Positions 10,325 to 21,805 of a stretch of 64,000 nt of DNA are shown piece after piece. This DNA comes from Stomoxys calcitrans. Taxonomy: Eukaryota; Arthropoda; Insecta; Diptera; Muscidae. A program made the translations under genes and the position numbers. The stretch lies in the NCBI RefSeq assembly GCF_963082655.1, contig NC_081552.1, positions 124,286,458 to 124,350,457 of the forward strand, in the 5' to 3' direction. Every line of letters begins with the position of its first letter. The first letter of the stretch is position 1. The notes below the pieces were generated by a model. The model was not told the origin of the DNA and made no database searches. It saw only the letters and a list, made by a program, of their open reading frames with translations.

Positions 10325-12200
10325 GGATAAGGGGGGGGCGGACTCCCCCCTTACCCTAATTTTCATAAACGCCAGATCTTCGAGATGGGTGGTGCGATTT
10401 AAGCGAAATTTTGTGTGCTCACATATAGTACCCTAACAATTAAAATTTGGTATCCAAATTTTGGATGGGGTACCTAGGGGGCTGCCCCACCCTAAAACCT
10501 ACCAAACATATATATTGAGCCAAACACGACAATATGGGACTCAAATGAAAGGTATTTAGGATAAGAAAACGTATCTGATATGCAATTGTCGGACCAAGTT
10601 CTAGGGGGACCACCCCAAGCCCCAAAACAACCCTAATCGGACATATTTACCGACCATGGCAATATGGGACTCAAATGAAAGGTATTTGTGAGTAGAATAC
10701 GAATCTGATATCCAAATGTGGGACCACGTTTCAGGGGGTCCACCCCTTTCCCAAAACACCCCCCAAACAGGACTTATTTATTGACCATGGGAATATGGGG
10801 CTTAAATAAAAGGTATTTGAATGTAGAATACGAATTTGATATCAAAATATGGGACTAAGTGTTTGGGGGGCCGCCTCTCACCAAAAACATCCCCCAAAGG
10901 GGCAAATTTACGACAATAGCAATATGGGGCTCAAATGAAAGGTCTTTGGGAGTAAAGCACGAATTTGATATCTATATTCGGGAAAAGTGTCTATGGGGCC
11001 ATCCCACCCCCACAACACCCAAATAGGAAGTATTTGCAGACTATAGCAATATGAGGCAATATTTTCAAGGCCAACTCACTCAGTGGCCGCCCATCATCCA
11101 AAACACCCCCCAAGCCGGTCATGTTTGCCGAATATGGAAATATGGGGCTCAAATTAAAGGTATTTGGGAGTAGACCACGTATCTGATATCAACATTAGGG
11201 GCCAACTGTCTAGGGGACGTCCCACCACCATAACAAACCCCCATTGGACACATTTGCTCACCAAGACAATTTGGGTCTTAAAGAGAGTGGAACTAAATAT
11301 TTATAGTTTTTAGGGCCAAATAAGGAGTTTAAATGAGATTAGAAAACGAATTTGATATCCAATTTTGCGGCCAATGGCAATATGGGTTTCAAATAAATGA
11401 TATATAGTAATATGAGAATAGAGCACGTTACTGATATATTTTCCGGGCCTAGTGCTTCGGGGACCACCCCAATCCCCAAAACACCCCTAAATCTGGCATA
11501 ATTACCGACCATGTCAATATGGAGCTTAAATGAAAGGTATTGGGGGGTAGAGCAAAAATTTATACCCACTTTCGGGACAAATTTTCTTAGGTCTACCCCT
11601 TTCCCAAAATACCCCACAAACAGCAATTTTTTAGTGACCATCGCAGTATGGGGCTCAAATAAACGAATTTGGGAGTAGAATACGAATTTGAAATCCAAAT
11701 GTAGGACCATGTATCTAGGGCATCACCCCATCTCTAAAACACCCCCCAAAGGGTAAACATTTTTCGACCATGCCAATATGTGGCTCAAATGAAAGGCACA
11801 TGAGATTAGAAAACAAATTTGATAACCTATTTTGGGACCATGTATTTGGGGGACGCCTCATCCTGTAAACTCTCCTAAATCAATGGCAATATGGGGTTTA
11901 AATAAATGGTATTTGAGAGAAGAGCACGATGCTGATATTTTTTCAGGGACAAGTGTCTCACTTACGAAAACACCCCTACAGCACACATCATGAGAATATC
12001 GGGCTGAAATAAAGTATTTTAAGAATGGAGTACACCATACATCCAAACTTAAATTTGTAGACCAATAAGGATCATATGGGACTCAGATAAATTGTTAAAT
12101 TGTTTGTCGAGCGATATACTACTTTCGTGGCATGTTAATTCACTAAAAGCTCTTTAATTGTCGACAATAAATATTCAAAGGAAACTTCTGATCCATATAA
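10325..12200 (+). repeat. family C repeat (about 130-bp units)
   Basis: Begins in GGGCGGACTCCCCCCTTACCCTAATTTTCA, then GAGATGGGTGGTGCGATTTAAGCGAAATTTTGTGTGCTC. About a dozen units follow, each with a CAATATGGGGCTCAAATGAAAGGTATTTG block, a GAATACGAATCTGATATC block and a GGGGG-n-CCCC block. The tail is TCTTTAATTGTCGACAATAAATATTCAAAGG. Short open frames here are chance products. Confidence 0.75.
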
Positions 12201-12289
12201 AATTTTGCCATAAATTATACGCTTGATAAACCACCATTACCAAATTTTACATACGAATGGAATCGTAATATTTATGAGATTTACTTTTG

Positions 12290-12560
12290 AAAAAAGGCCG
12301 GTCCGACTTGTCGTATTTGTTAAAACAGTAGTCGTATTTCTTGTCCCATTTTCTAAACTGCTATTTATGCAAACTGTTTTGAAAAACAAAATTCGTATTA
12401 CATATCCGGAATTTTCAACAAATAAGCTTCATTTGTGAAAAACGTTGGACTTTGTTTACGATGGAAGTACATGGTTTTTGCGATAAATTTTTGCAAGAAT
12501 TTTTGACAAATATATATTTTTTCTGACAATGACTAGTTGAAATCCCAAATAACAAGCATA
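12290..12560 (+). repeat. family K fragment
   Basis: GTGAAAAACGTTGGACTTTGTTTACGATGGAAG, TTTTTGCGATAAATTTTTGCAAGAATTTTTGACAAATATA. Shared with 36735-36830. Unknown origin, no coding content. Confidence 0.45.
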
Positions 12561-12628
12561 AATGTTATTTTTCAAATGGATTTTCTTGAATTATAAATTT
12601 ATTTAAAGCCATGCTTATATATATATCC

Positions 12629-15416
12629 TTTTTTATACCATCCACCATAGGATGGGGAGTATACTAATTTCGTCATCCTGTTTGTAACTACTCGAAATAT
12701 TCGTTTGAGACCCCATAAAGTATATATATTCTTGATCGTCGCGACATTTTATGTCGATCTAGCCATGTATGTTCGTCTGTCCGTCCGGACGACCTATACT
12801 TTTTATTAGTGTAGGTCGGTTGGTATTGTATCGGTACATGTTTTGACATAGCTGACATATAAACCGATCTTTGGTCTTGACTTCTTGAGCCTCTAGAGGG
12901 CGCAATTCTCATCCGATTTGATTGAAATTTTGCACATAGTGTTTTAATATCACTTCTAACAACTTTGCTGAGTATGGTTCAAATCGGTCTATAACCCGAT
13001 ATAGCTGCCATATAAACCGATCTTGGGTCTTGATTTCTTGAGCCTCTAGAGGGCGCAATTCTCATCCGATTTGACTGAAATTTGCACATAGTGTTTTAGT
13101 ATCACTTCTAAAAATTGTGCTAAGTATGGTTCAAATCGGTTCATAACCTGGTATAGCCGTCACATAAACTGATCTTGGGTCTTGTTTTCTTGAACCTCTA
13201 GAGGGCGCAATTCTCATCCGATTTGACTGAAATTTGCACATAGTGTTTTAGTATCACTTCTAAAAATTGTGCTAAGTATGGTTCAAATCGGTTCATAACC
13301 TGGTATAGCCGTCACATAAACTGATCTTGGTCTTGACTTCTTGAGCGCCTAGAGGGCGCACTTCTCATCCGATTTGACTGAAATTTTGCATATAGTGTTT
13401 TAGTATCACTTCTAACAACTGTGCTAAGGATGGTTTAAATCGATCCACAACCTACTATAGCTGTCTTATAAACCGATCTGGGATCTTGACTTCTTGAGCC
13501 TCTAGAGGTCGCAATTATTATCCGATTTGCCTGACATTTTGTTCAACGGATCTTCTCATGACCATCAACATACGTGTTTATTATGGTCTGAATCGGTCTT
13601 TAGCCCGATACAGCTCCCAAATAAATCGATCTCTCTATTTTACCTCTTGAGCCCCCAAAGGGCGCAATTCTCATTCGATTTGACTGAAATTTTGCGCATA
13701 GTGTTTTAGTGTCACTTCTTACAACTGTGCTAAGTATGGTTCAAATCGGTTCATAACCTGGTATAGCTGCCATATAAACCGATCTTGGGTCTTGACTTCT
13801 TGAGCCTCTAGAGGGCGCTCTTCTCATCCGATTTGACTGAAATTTTGCACATAGTGTTTTAGTATCACTTCTAACAACTGTGCTAAGGATGGTTTAAATC
13901 GATCCACAACCCACTATAGCTGTCATATAAACCGATCTTGGTCTTGACTTCTTGAGCGTCTAGAGGGCGCAATTCTCATCCGATTTGACTGAAATTTTGC
14001 ACATAGTGTTTTAGTATCACTTCTTACAACTGTGCTAAGTATGATTCAATTCGGTGCATAACCCGATATAGCTGCCATATAAACCGATCTTGGTCTTGAC
14101 TTCTTGAGCGCCTAGATGGCGCACTTCTCATCCGATTTGACTGAAATTTTGCATATAGTGTTTTAGTATCACTTCTAACAACTGTGCTACGGATGGTTTA
14201 AATCGATCCACAACCTACTATAGCTGTCATATAAACCGATCTTGGTCTTGACTTCTTGAGCGTCTAGAGGGCGCAATTCTCATCCGATTTGACTGAAATT
14301 TTGCACATAGTGTTTTAGTATCACTTCTTACAACTGTGCCAAGTATGATTCAATTCGGTGCATAACCTGATATAGCTGCCATATAAACCGATCTTGGGTC
14401 TTGACTTCTAGAGCCTCTAGAGGGCGCTATTCTTATCCGATTTGGCTGAAATTTTGCACATAGTGTTTTAGTATCACTTCTTACAACTGTGCTAAGGATG
14501 GTTTAAATCGATCCACATCCTGCTACAGCTGTCATATAAATCGATCTTGGGTCTTGACTTCTTGAGCCTCTAGAGGGCGCTATTCTTATCCGATTTGGCT
14601 GAAATTTTGCACATAGTGTTTTAGTATCACTTCTTACAACTGTGCTAAGGATGGTTTAAATCGATCCACAACCTGCTATAGCTGTCATATAAACCGATCT
14701 TGGTCTTGACTTCTTGAGCGCCTAGAGGGCGCACTTCTCATCCGATTTGACTGAAATTTTGCGTATAGTGTTTTAGTATCACTTCTAACAACTGTGCTAA
14801 GGATGGTTTAAATCGATCCACAACCTACTATAGCTGTCATATAAACCGATCTTGGTCTTGACTTCTTGAGCGTCTAGAGGGCGCAATTCTCATCCGATTT
14901 GACTGAAATTTTGCATATAGTGTTTTAGTATCACTTCTAACAACTGTGCTAAGGATGGTTTAAATCGATCCACAACCTACTATAGCTGTCTTATAAACCG
15001 ATCTGGGATCTTGACTTCTTGAGCCTCTAGAGGTCGCAATTATTATCCGATTTGCCTGACATTTTGTTCAACGGATCTTCTCATGACCTTCAACATACGT
15101 GTTTATTATGGTCTGAATCGGTCTTTAGCCCGATACAGCTCCCAAATAAATCGATCTCTCTATTTTACCTCTTGAGCCCCCAAAGGGCGCAATTCTTATT
15201 CGAATTGGCTGACATTTTATACAGGTCTCCAACATATAATTTAATTGTGGTCTAAACCGGATCATATCTTAATATCGCTCTTATAGCAGAGAAAATCTTT
15301 TCTTATATCATTTTTTGCCTAAGAAGAGATGTCGGGAAAAGAACTCGACAAATGCGCTCCATGGTGGAGGGTATATAAGATTCGGCCCGGCCGAACTTAG
15401 CACGCTTTTACTTGTT
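12629..15416 (+). repeat. longest family A repeat, expanded satellite-like core
   Basis: A 2.8-kb copy from TTTTTTATACCATCCACCATAGG to ATGGTGGAGGGTATATAAGATTCGGCCCGGCCGAACTTAGCACGC-TTTTACTTG. Between 12900 and 15050 lie about 14 direct units of roughly 152 bp, each with CCGATTTGACTGAAATTTTGCACATAGTGTTTTAGTATCACTTCT and TATAAACCGATCTTGG. A divergent unit (13490-13690) recurs nearly unchanged at 15015-15215, showing a duplication of about 1.5 kb within the array. Confidence 0.85.
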
Positions 15417-15439
15417 TAATTTTAAATTAGACTGTGCAT

Positions 15440-15925
15440 GTTGAAAACGATGTACGGTTTAATTTAATGGTGCAAACGAGTCCAAACTTAAATTTTTGCC
15501 AATTATAAGCAAATCTCAGTTGGTATTTCAAACTCCTTTAGAGTTCATTTGGATTTACTTGTTGTTGTGATACACAATTATATTAACCTGCATTACCCTG
15601 AAACTTTTAGGTTAATTTTGAATATAATGATTTTTCATAATTGTTTTTTTTTTTTTTTGGACAATAATGTATCTAAGCATGACAGGTGGACACTTGTTCG
15701 AAAGATGCACTTCTCACCTGTCGAAAAATTGCAGTCTTTTTCTTTATGCAAATTCGGTGCAATTTTAATGTTAAAAATCTGGAAAACACATAAAAAATTT
15801 TGTTTTCCCATGTGGCAACACCAGGGTGATCCGGGTTGAAAGCTTTCCATTTTCGTGCAACTCCATTATGGACTCGTATTATGATCTGCTGTATTCGTTA
15901 TTTTAAAAACGAATAAAACATAACA
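15440..15925 (+). repeat. family F fragment
   Basis: Contains CAATTATAAGCAAATCTCAGTTGGTATTTCAAACTCC, GATACACAATTATATTAACCTGCATT and ATGATCTGCTGTATTCGTTATTTTAAAAAC, words shared with 35040, 37600 and 42640. A T15 run lies at about 15644-15658. No coding content seen. Confidence 0.5.
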
Positions 15926-16024
15926 TTCCTTATGGGAGCTGTTGTTTACTCACATTTCAATACCTATTTTGGCATGGATATTTTCTTATAGCCTGGGGTT
16001 ATTTTTTCCGTGTGTACGTACATA

Positions 16025-16208
16025 CACGCGAAAAATAAAACGTTTAGGACTTTTTTACGACAAACAAAATTCTCTTCCCACAAAGCTTTTTTTATTGCAA
16101 TCGTGTTACGGGTTTCTTCAATATATAAAACGTTTGCCGTAAACATGGCGTTATTGAATGTAACTAACTTTATTTAGGAGCTTCGCTAACGTTTTATTTT
16201 ATTGCGTG
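16025..16208. mobile_element. short TIR element of family F (ACACGCGAATAAAATAAAACG ends)
   Basis: About 184 bp starting CACGCGAAAAATAAAACGTTT and ending AACGTTTTATTTTATTGCGTG, an imperfect inverted repeat of about 21 bp. The interior matches parts of longer family F copies (TTGCAATCGTGTTACG, TTTGCCGTAAACATGGCGTTATTGAATGTAACTAACTT). It is likely a miniature inverted-repeat element, non-coding. Confidence 0.55.
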
Positions 16209-16275
16209 CAGGTTTTAGATTTTGTAAAACTTATTTATGTTGTTGTTCTTGTTGTGCCACATCTGCATGTGGATG

Positions 16276-16605
16276 TGGCGATCTTCGTCAAGTTCCTGTA
16301 GTTGAGCAAGCTCGTTCGCCGTGGAAACAGAGTGGCCACTTGTTATTTAAATGCGCCAATAAATCGCTTTGCCATATCGAGTATCATAGGTACACAGTAT
16401 TTATGCAAGATCCGGTGCCGCCCGGCCTCCGCTCGATACCGCTGATTGTCCGCGACTGCGATTGCAGCTGCTCCGTACGGAGTATTCCACTATCCGCAAC
16501 CTGTGGACGTAGCTCGCAGCTAAGCTTCTCGTGGCAGCAATGAACACCACACAGATCGGACCTCAAAGTTCCAGCCTGTGTGGTGCTCATAGTTACCCCG
16601 TGCGG
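16276..16605 (-). mobile_element. RTE-like 5' leader fragment
   Basis: Matches the leader (right-hand end) of 48029-51462. The shared blocks are GTTATTTAAATGCGCCAATAA, TATCGAGTATCAT, CCGCAACCTGTGGACG and TTCCAGCCTGTGTGGTGCTC, then TACCCCGTGCGGGG at the terminus. No coding part is attached, and the body of the element is missing on its left side. Confidence 0.65.
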
Positions 16606-16771
16606 GGCTTATATTATGCAATATGTGTGCAAATCCGGTACACATGGATATTACATCTGAACCTATTAGCTATTATTAGTTATAAGATGTTTTATAATTG
16701 TTACACTAATCGTTTCCCTTCTTTTTTTTCAGAGGGACACAGATGGGCTTATAAACATGTAGTCATAATAA

Positions 16772-16915
16772 GCAGTGAGCGCTAAAGAAATCATTGGTAA
16801 GATTAAACAAATTTTAGATTTGTTAGCTCCGTTCGGTGTACATTTTTCATTTGCCAATTTAAACCTTGTCTGCAAAGAAATGTATGAAAACCTTTACTGG
16901 GCTGCCGAAAAATAA
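16772..16915 (+). other. unrecognised short ORF before an AATAAA-like signal
   Basis: Open frame of about 47 codons ending MYENLYWAAEK and a stop, followed by AATAAATAAACATAA. A CTTTTTTTTCAG acceptor-like site lies just upstream at 16731. Composition looks protein-like (KEIIGKIKQILDLLAPFG), but I know no match and there is no start codon before Met 37. It could be a gene or transposon relic. Confidence 0.25.
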
Positions 16916-17319
16916 ATAAACATAAGCTGTCTTTAAAACAAACAAGTAAGGGAAGACGGAAGTCGAGCATTGTCGACTATAGTAGACTATCTCTATATAG
17001 ACGATATATACTAATCTGATATTGATTGGCTTCGACGGAGGTGTTCAGATAGTTTATACCACAACAATGCCTACTAAATTTGATGCAACTTCTCAGAAGC
17101 TAAATGAATGAGATGAAATACATTTGTCTCTTTAGTTTAAATGTTATACCCTACACCACCATGGTAAAAGGTATTTTAACTTTGTGCATTTATTTGCAAT
17201 TCTAAGAAGGGGAAGTTAGACCCCGTTGAAAGGCTTCGAATTATTTCCTGTTTCGATTTAGCTATGTCCGTCTGCCGAAATCCCGATAACATTTGGACAA
17301 ATAAAGATTTCACCTAGAA

Positions 17320-17655
17320 ATCTTTCACCGATACTTCATATCAATCATAACCTGATATAGCTGCCTTATAAACCGTTCTGGGATCTTGACTTAGAGGGGG
17401 CAATTCTTATCCGACTTGGTTGAAATTTTGTTTGGCGTGTTTTGTTATGACTTTCAACATATGCGCCAAATATGGATTAAATCGGTCCATAACCTGATAT
17501 AGCTGCCATACAAACCGATCTGGGATCTTGACATGTTGAGCCTCTAGAGGGCGAAATTATTATCCAATTTGACTGAAATTTTGTACAACGGCTTCTCCCA
17601 TGACCTTCAACATACGTGTCAAATATGGTCTGAATCGGTCTATAGCCCCATACTA
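17320..17655 (+). repeat. family A core fragment
   Basis: Two core units (ATAACCTGATATAGCTGCC-TATAAACC; GGGATCTTGAC; CTCTAGAGGGCG). The preceding 17148-17300 has a decayed head (ATACCCTACACCACCATGG) and no microsatellite. Truncated where the mariner remnant starts. Confidence 0.65.
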
Positions 17656-18250
17656 ATTTTAAAATAATTATTTAAAATGAAACCATTTCGTTGATTTCTT
17701 GGAATTTCAAAATTGACAATAAAATTTTTAAGGCAATTGATACGGAACTCATAGTGATTAAGTGTCGGAATCTATCAGGAAAGATTTTTATTAAATCCCG
17801 TGATAAGCTCTTGCATTTTGGGCAAAACAATTTGGATATCATTTCACGGTAGCGCTCAGCATTCACAGTTGCGTTACGATTCGCATAGTCTTTGAAAAAG
17901 AACGGTCCAATGATGCCACCAGCCCATAAACTGCACCTAACGGTGACTTTTTCTACAATAGATGCATTAGTAGATCTTGCAGTGCTTCTGGCTGATCTTC
18001 ACTCCAAAATCGACAATTCTGCTTATTTACGTACCCATGGGGCCAAAAATGCGCTTTGTCGATGGAATGGAAGAAGCGCTCGATCAACTTTCTTAACAGA
18101 GCACGCATTTTGATAATAAAATTCAATAATTTACAAGCGTTGTTCGTTTGTAAGACGATTCATGGCTATATTATAGACCAATCTAAATATGTTTGACGGT
18201 GAATCAAAACACGAAAGGTGCCTGAGCTGTTGAAAAAAGTGTTGCCAAAT
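17656..18250 (-). mobile_element. Tc1/mariner transposase remnant
   Basis: Minus-strand pieces show an N-terminal MNRLTNEQR-like start (around 18165), the WAGGIIGPFFFKDYANRNATVNAERYREMIS block (around 17940-17840) and a tail with CP..KS. It belongs to the same transposase group as 5158-5754 but is much more diverged, with an internal deletion and several stops. It abuts a family A fragment at 17655. Confidence 0.65.
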
Positions 18251-18399
18251 AGATAATAGTTTAAAAATCAATCTTTATAAGCATACACGGTGGATCCTTT
18301 TTTCAACGAACATCTTTCAACAGACTTCTTTTCGAAAACAGATTTTCGATTGATTTTAAAGTTCGAAGGAGAATTTATCGACATCATTTAACATGAATA

Positions 18400-18590
18400 T
18401 ACACGCAAAAAAAGAACGGCGTGGGACATTTTTATTCTAACAAAATACTTTTATTACGAAGTTTTTCTTTTATTGTAACCGTGGAAATTTTCGCTTCAAC
18501 ATATCAAAAGTTAGCCGTAAACGTAGCATTATTGAACGTAACTAACTTTGTTTATTAAAAACGTTTTAGAAGTTTTGGCTACTTTAAAAG
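18400..18590 (-). repeat. family F terminal fragment
   Basis: ACACGCAAAAAAAGAACGGCGTGGGACATTTTTATTCTAACAAAATACTTTTATTACG, then CTTTTATTGTAACCGTGGAAATTTTCGCTTCAACATATCAAAAGTTAGCCGTAAACGTAGCATTATTGAACGTAACTAACTTTG. This is the reverse of the same words at 28680-28860 and 35330-35490. Confidence 0.55.
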
Positions 18591-18599
18591 GACTTTTCT

Positions 18600-19913
18600 T
18601 TTGTTGAAGATGAGGTTAGGCAGTCTGCCATCAGACTCACTTAGACGTTTTCGTCCATTGTGATACCACAGAAACAGAAGAAGGTAGTTCCTACAGTTGA
18701 ATCATCCAGATCGCTTAAAAAAGCCCAATAGCTTGCGAATGTTCACATCCGCCAAATCAAACAGGTTCTGAAAGAAATGAGAACCTAAAGTGGAGGTGCT
18801 AGTGCGGAACACACACACAGAGGGTGTTCTATAGTCTCTTCTACTTCTTTGTCCTCGCAACTTCTGCGAAAGTCGTGGCTGGCAACCTTCAGTCTGTCTG
18901 CATGTTTACCGATTAGACAGTGACCTGTTATGACGGACACAATGTCTGAGACGACTGTTCTAGCCAATGACAGCAAAGCAGTAGACCTCTTCAAATTTAG
19001 ATTAGGCCACATAGTTTTGGAATGTTCACAGCCCCCTCTTTGTGACAATCATTCATTCGTTATCAATCGGGCCTGGTCCTGAAAACTAAACTTACTTGTC
19101 GCTGGAGGCATACATACAGATTCCAGTATCCCTGGAGTGTCTAGGATAGCTCCTAGTCTCGCAAGCTCGCCTGCTTTACAATTTCCTGGTATATCTGTGT
19201 GGCCCGGCACCCAGAACAGATGAATTTTAAACTGTTCATACATCTCGCTGAGTGTCTGCGACATTCGAGGGCGGTTTTTTTGTTTTCAGATATACGTTCT
19301 CCAAGAATTTAATGGCTGCCTGGCTGTCTGAGAAGATATTTATGCAAATCGTCGTTATGACATTATATCTTAGCCATTTCACCACTTCCTTGATTGCAAG
19401 GATCTCCACTTGATACACACTGCAGTGGTTGGGTAACCTTTACGATATGACCAGTTCTAGATTTGGGGTGTACTCCCCAAAACCCACCTGGTCGTCTAGT
19501 TTGGAACCATCCGTAAAGAAATCTATGTAAGTTCTGTTATCAGGGATATCTTAGTCCCAATCGGTTCTATCAGGAATTCTGCTACAGTATATTTTATCAA
19601 ACAGCGGTCCAGGTAGGATGTAATTCACACTGCCTGGAATCAAGGATAACACATTGTCCGTTGCCGCCACATAACCAAAAGCTCCCTTCACGGCATTGGC
19701 AGCTGCAATTTGTCTAGCCACAATGTCCAGAGGCCTTAAATGTACCATTAAACTCAGTGCATCAGATGGTGTCGTCCTCAGTGCGGCTGTGATGCACAAA
19801 CAAGCCATCCTTTGTATCCGGTTGAGTATTGAACAGTAGGTGGACTTTTGAAGCGCCTTCCACCAGACCACAACACCATATAGCATTATAGGTCTGACAA
19901 CTGCAGTAAATGA
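18600..19913 (-). mobile_element. LOA/I-like non-LTR retrotransposon 3' fragment, reverse strand
   Basis: Minus-strand remains of an RT C-terminal region (RPIMLYGVVVWW near 19870; RIQRMACLCITAALRTTPSDAL near 19760) followed by RNase H (FFTDGSK near 19515, VEILAI near 19405, IFSDSQAAIKF near 19335, FWVPGHTDIPGN near 19200) and a tail ending near 18600. It is related to the element at 1620-4610 but is a different subfamily. The frame is broken in several places. Its upstream end stops exactly where a family A repeat begins at 19914; the missing RT is not found beyond that repeat. Confidence 0.75.
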
Positions 19914-21246
19914 AACAAGTAAAAGCGTGCTAAGTTCGGCCGGGCCGAATCTTTTATACCCTCCACCATGGATCGCATTTGTCGAGTTCTTTTCCCGGCA
20001 TATCTTCTTAGGCAAAAAAGGATATAAGAAAAGAGTTGCTCTGCTATTAAAACGATATCAAGATATGGTCCGGTTCGGACCACAATTAAATTATATGTTG
20101 GAGACCTGTGTAAAATTTCAGCCAATTCGTATAAGAATTGGGCCCATTGGGGCTCACGAAGTAAAATAGAGAGAACTATTTATATGGGATCTGTATCGGG
20201 CTATAGACCGACTCAGACCATAATAAACACGTTTGTTTATGGTCATGAGAGGATCCGTCGTACAAAATTTCAGGCATATCGGATAATAATTGCGACCTCT
20301 AGGGGTCAAGAAGTCAAGATCCCAGATCGGTTTATATGGCAGCTATATCAGGTTATGAACCGATTTGAACCTTATTTGACACAGGTGTTGAAAGTAAAAA
20401 TAAAATACGTCATGCAAAATTTCAGCCAAATCGGATAGGAATTGCGCCCTCTAAAAGCTCAAGAAGTCAAATCCCTAGATCTGTTTATATGACAGCTATA
20501 TCAGGTTATGGACCGATTTCAACCATACTTGGCACAGTTGTTGGATACCATAACGAAATACTTCGTGCAAAAATTCATTCAAATCGGATAAGAATTGTGC
20601 CCTCTAGAGGCTCAAGAAATCAAGACCCAAGATCGGTTTATATGGCAGCTATATCAGGTTATGGACCGATTTAAACCATATTTGGCACAGTTGTTGGATA
20701 TCATAACAAAACACGTCGTGCGAAATTCCATTCCATTCGGATAAGAATTGCGCCCTCTAGAGGCTCAAGAAGTCAAGACCCAAGATCGGTTTATATGGCA
20801 GCTATATCAGGTTATGAACCGATTTGAACCATACTTGGCACAGTTGTTGGATATCATAATAAAACACGTCGTGCAAAATTTCATTCCAATCGGATAAGAA
20901 TTGCGCACTCTAGAGGCTCAAGAAGTCAAGACCCAAGATCGGTTTATATGGCAGCTATATCAAAACATGGACCGATATGGCCCATTTACAATACCAACCG
21001 ACCTACACTAATAAGAAGTATTTGTGCAAAATTTCAAGCGGCTAGCTTTACTCCTTTGGAAGTTAGCGTGCTTTCGACAGACAGACGGACGGACGGACAG
21101 ACGGACGGACATGGCTAGATCGACATAAAATGTCACGACGATCAAGAATATATATACTTTATGGGGTCTCAGACGAATATTTCGAGTAGTTACAAACAGA
21201 ATGACGAAATTAGTATACCCCCCATCTTATGGTGGAGGGTATAACA
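19914..21246 (-). repeat. family A repeat, complete, between two LINE fragments
   Basis: Starts AACAAGTAAAAGCGTGCTAAGTTCGGCCGGGCCGAATC and ends CCATCTTATGGTGGAGGGTATAAC. Six core units, the GACAGACAGACGGACGGACGG microsatellite and both subterminal TATACCC/GGGTATA blocks are present. Left neighbour is a LOA/I-like fragment, right neighbour an RTE fragment. Confidence 0.85.
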
Positions 21247-21249
21247 AGA

Positions 21250-21805
21250 AAATGTGGTTCCCAACTTTGAGATAGTCTTCAACTTTATCTACCTCGGCAC
21301 CGCCATAACCGAAACGAATGACACCAGTTTTGAGATCAAGCGAAGAATAATACTGGCAAACATATGCTAGTTTAGATTAAGTAAGCAGTTTAGAAACAAA
21401 GCCACCTCTCGACAAACGATGATTACACTATACAAGACACTGATACTACCCGTGTTGTTATATGGTTCTGAGGCATGGGTACATGTAAAAGCAGACGATC
21501 CAACTTAGGTTAATGGAGAATATAGGTGTAGTTTGAACCACGAGCTGTATGTGTTGTATGACGACGATAGCATGGTAATGGTGTTGTCAGAATGGATGAG
21601 GAAAGTCCAGCGAAGAAGTCTTTTGAAGGCAAACACGGTGGTATACGCAAACCGGGAAGACCAAAAGCCCGATTAAAAGATGAAGTGGTAGGAGACACTT
21701 CGAAACTTGGTTTCAGAGATTTTAGAATGAGGACAGAAGATCGAGGCGCATGAAACGCCATTTCGGCTATGTTCTGCTAGTGGAGCAAATGGTCTGTCAA
21801 AGCTA
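21250..21805 (+). mobile_element. RTE-like LINE 3' fragment
   Basis: Plus-strand piece matching the RT C-terminus of the family at 48029-51462 (FIYLGTAITETNDTSFEIKRRI, SKQFRNKATSRQT, TLYKTLILPVLLYGSEAW), ending near TCTGTCAAAGCTAAATTAAGTAATGTAAGTAA. It has stops and an internal deletion after 21500. It abuts the end of a family A repeat at 21246. Confidence 0.75.

Noticed and set aside
10440..12046. Overlapping minus-strand frames in family C
   Set aside because: Each 130-bp unit happens to be open in one frame; there is no start, domain or codon pattern, and indels shift them from unit to unit.
12900..15050. Regular direct repeats that might suggest a CRISPR-like array
   Set aside because: The units are about 152 bp with no unique spacers, sit inside a eukaryotic dispersed repeat and have no cas genes.
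20489..20674. Open frames such as SRGSRSQDPRSVYMAAISGYGPI recurring at many places
   Set aside because: They are translations of family A core units. They recur only because the DNA repeats, with frames broken in other copies.
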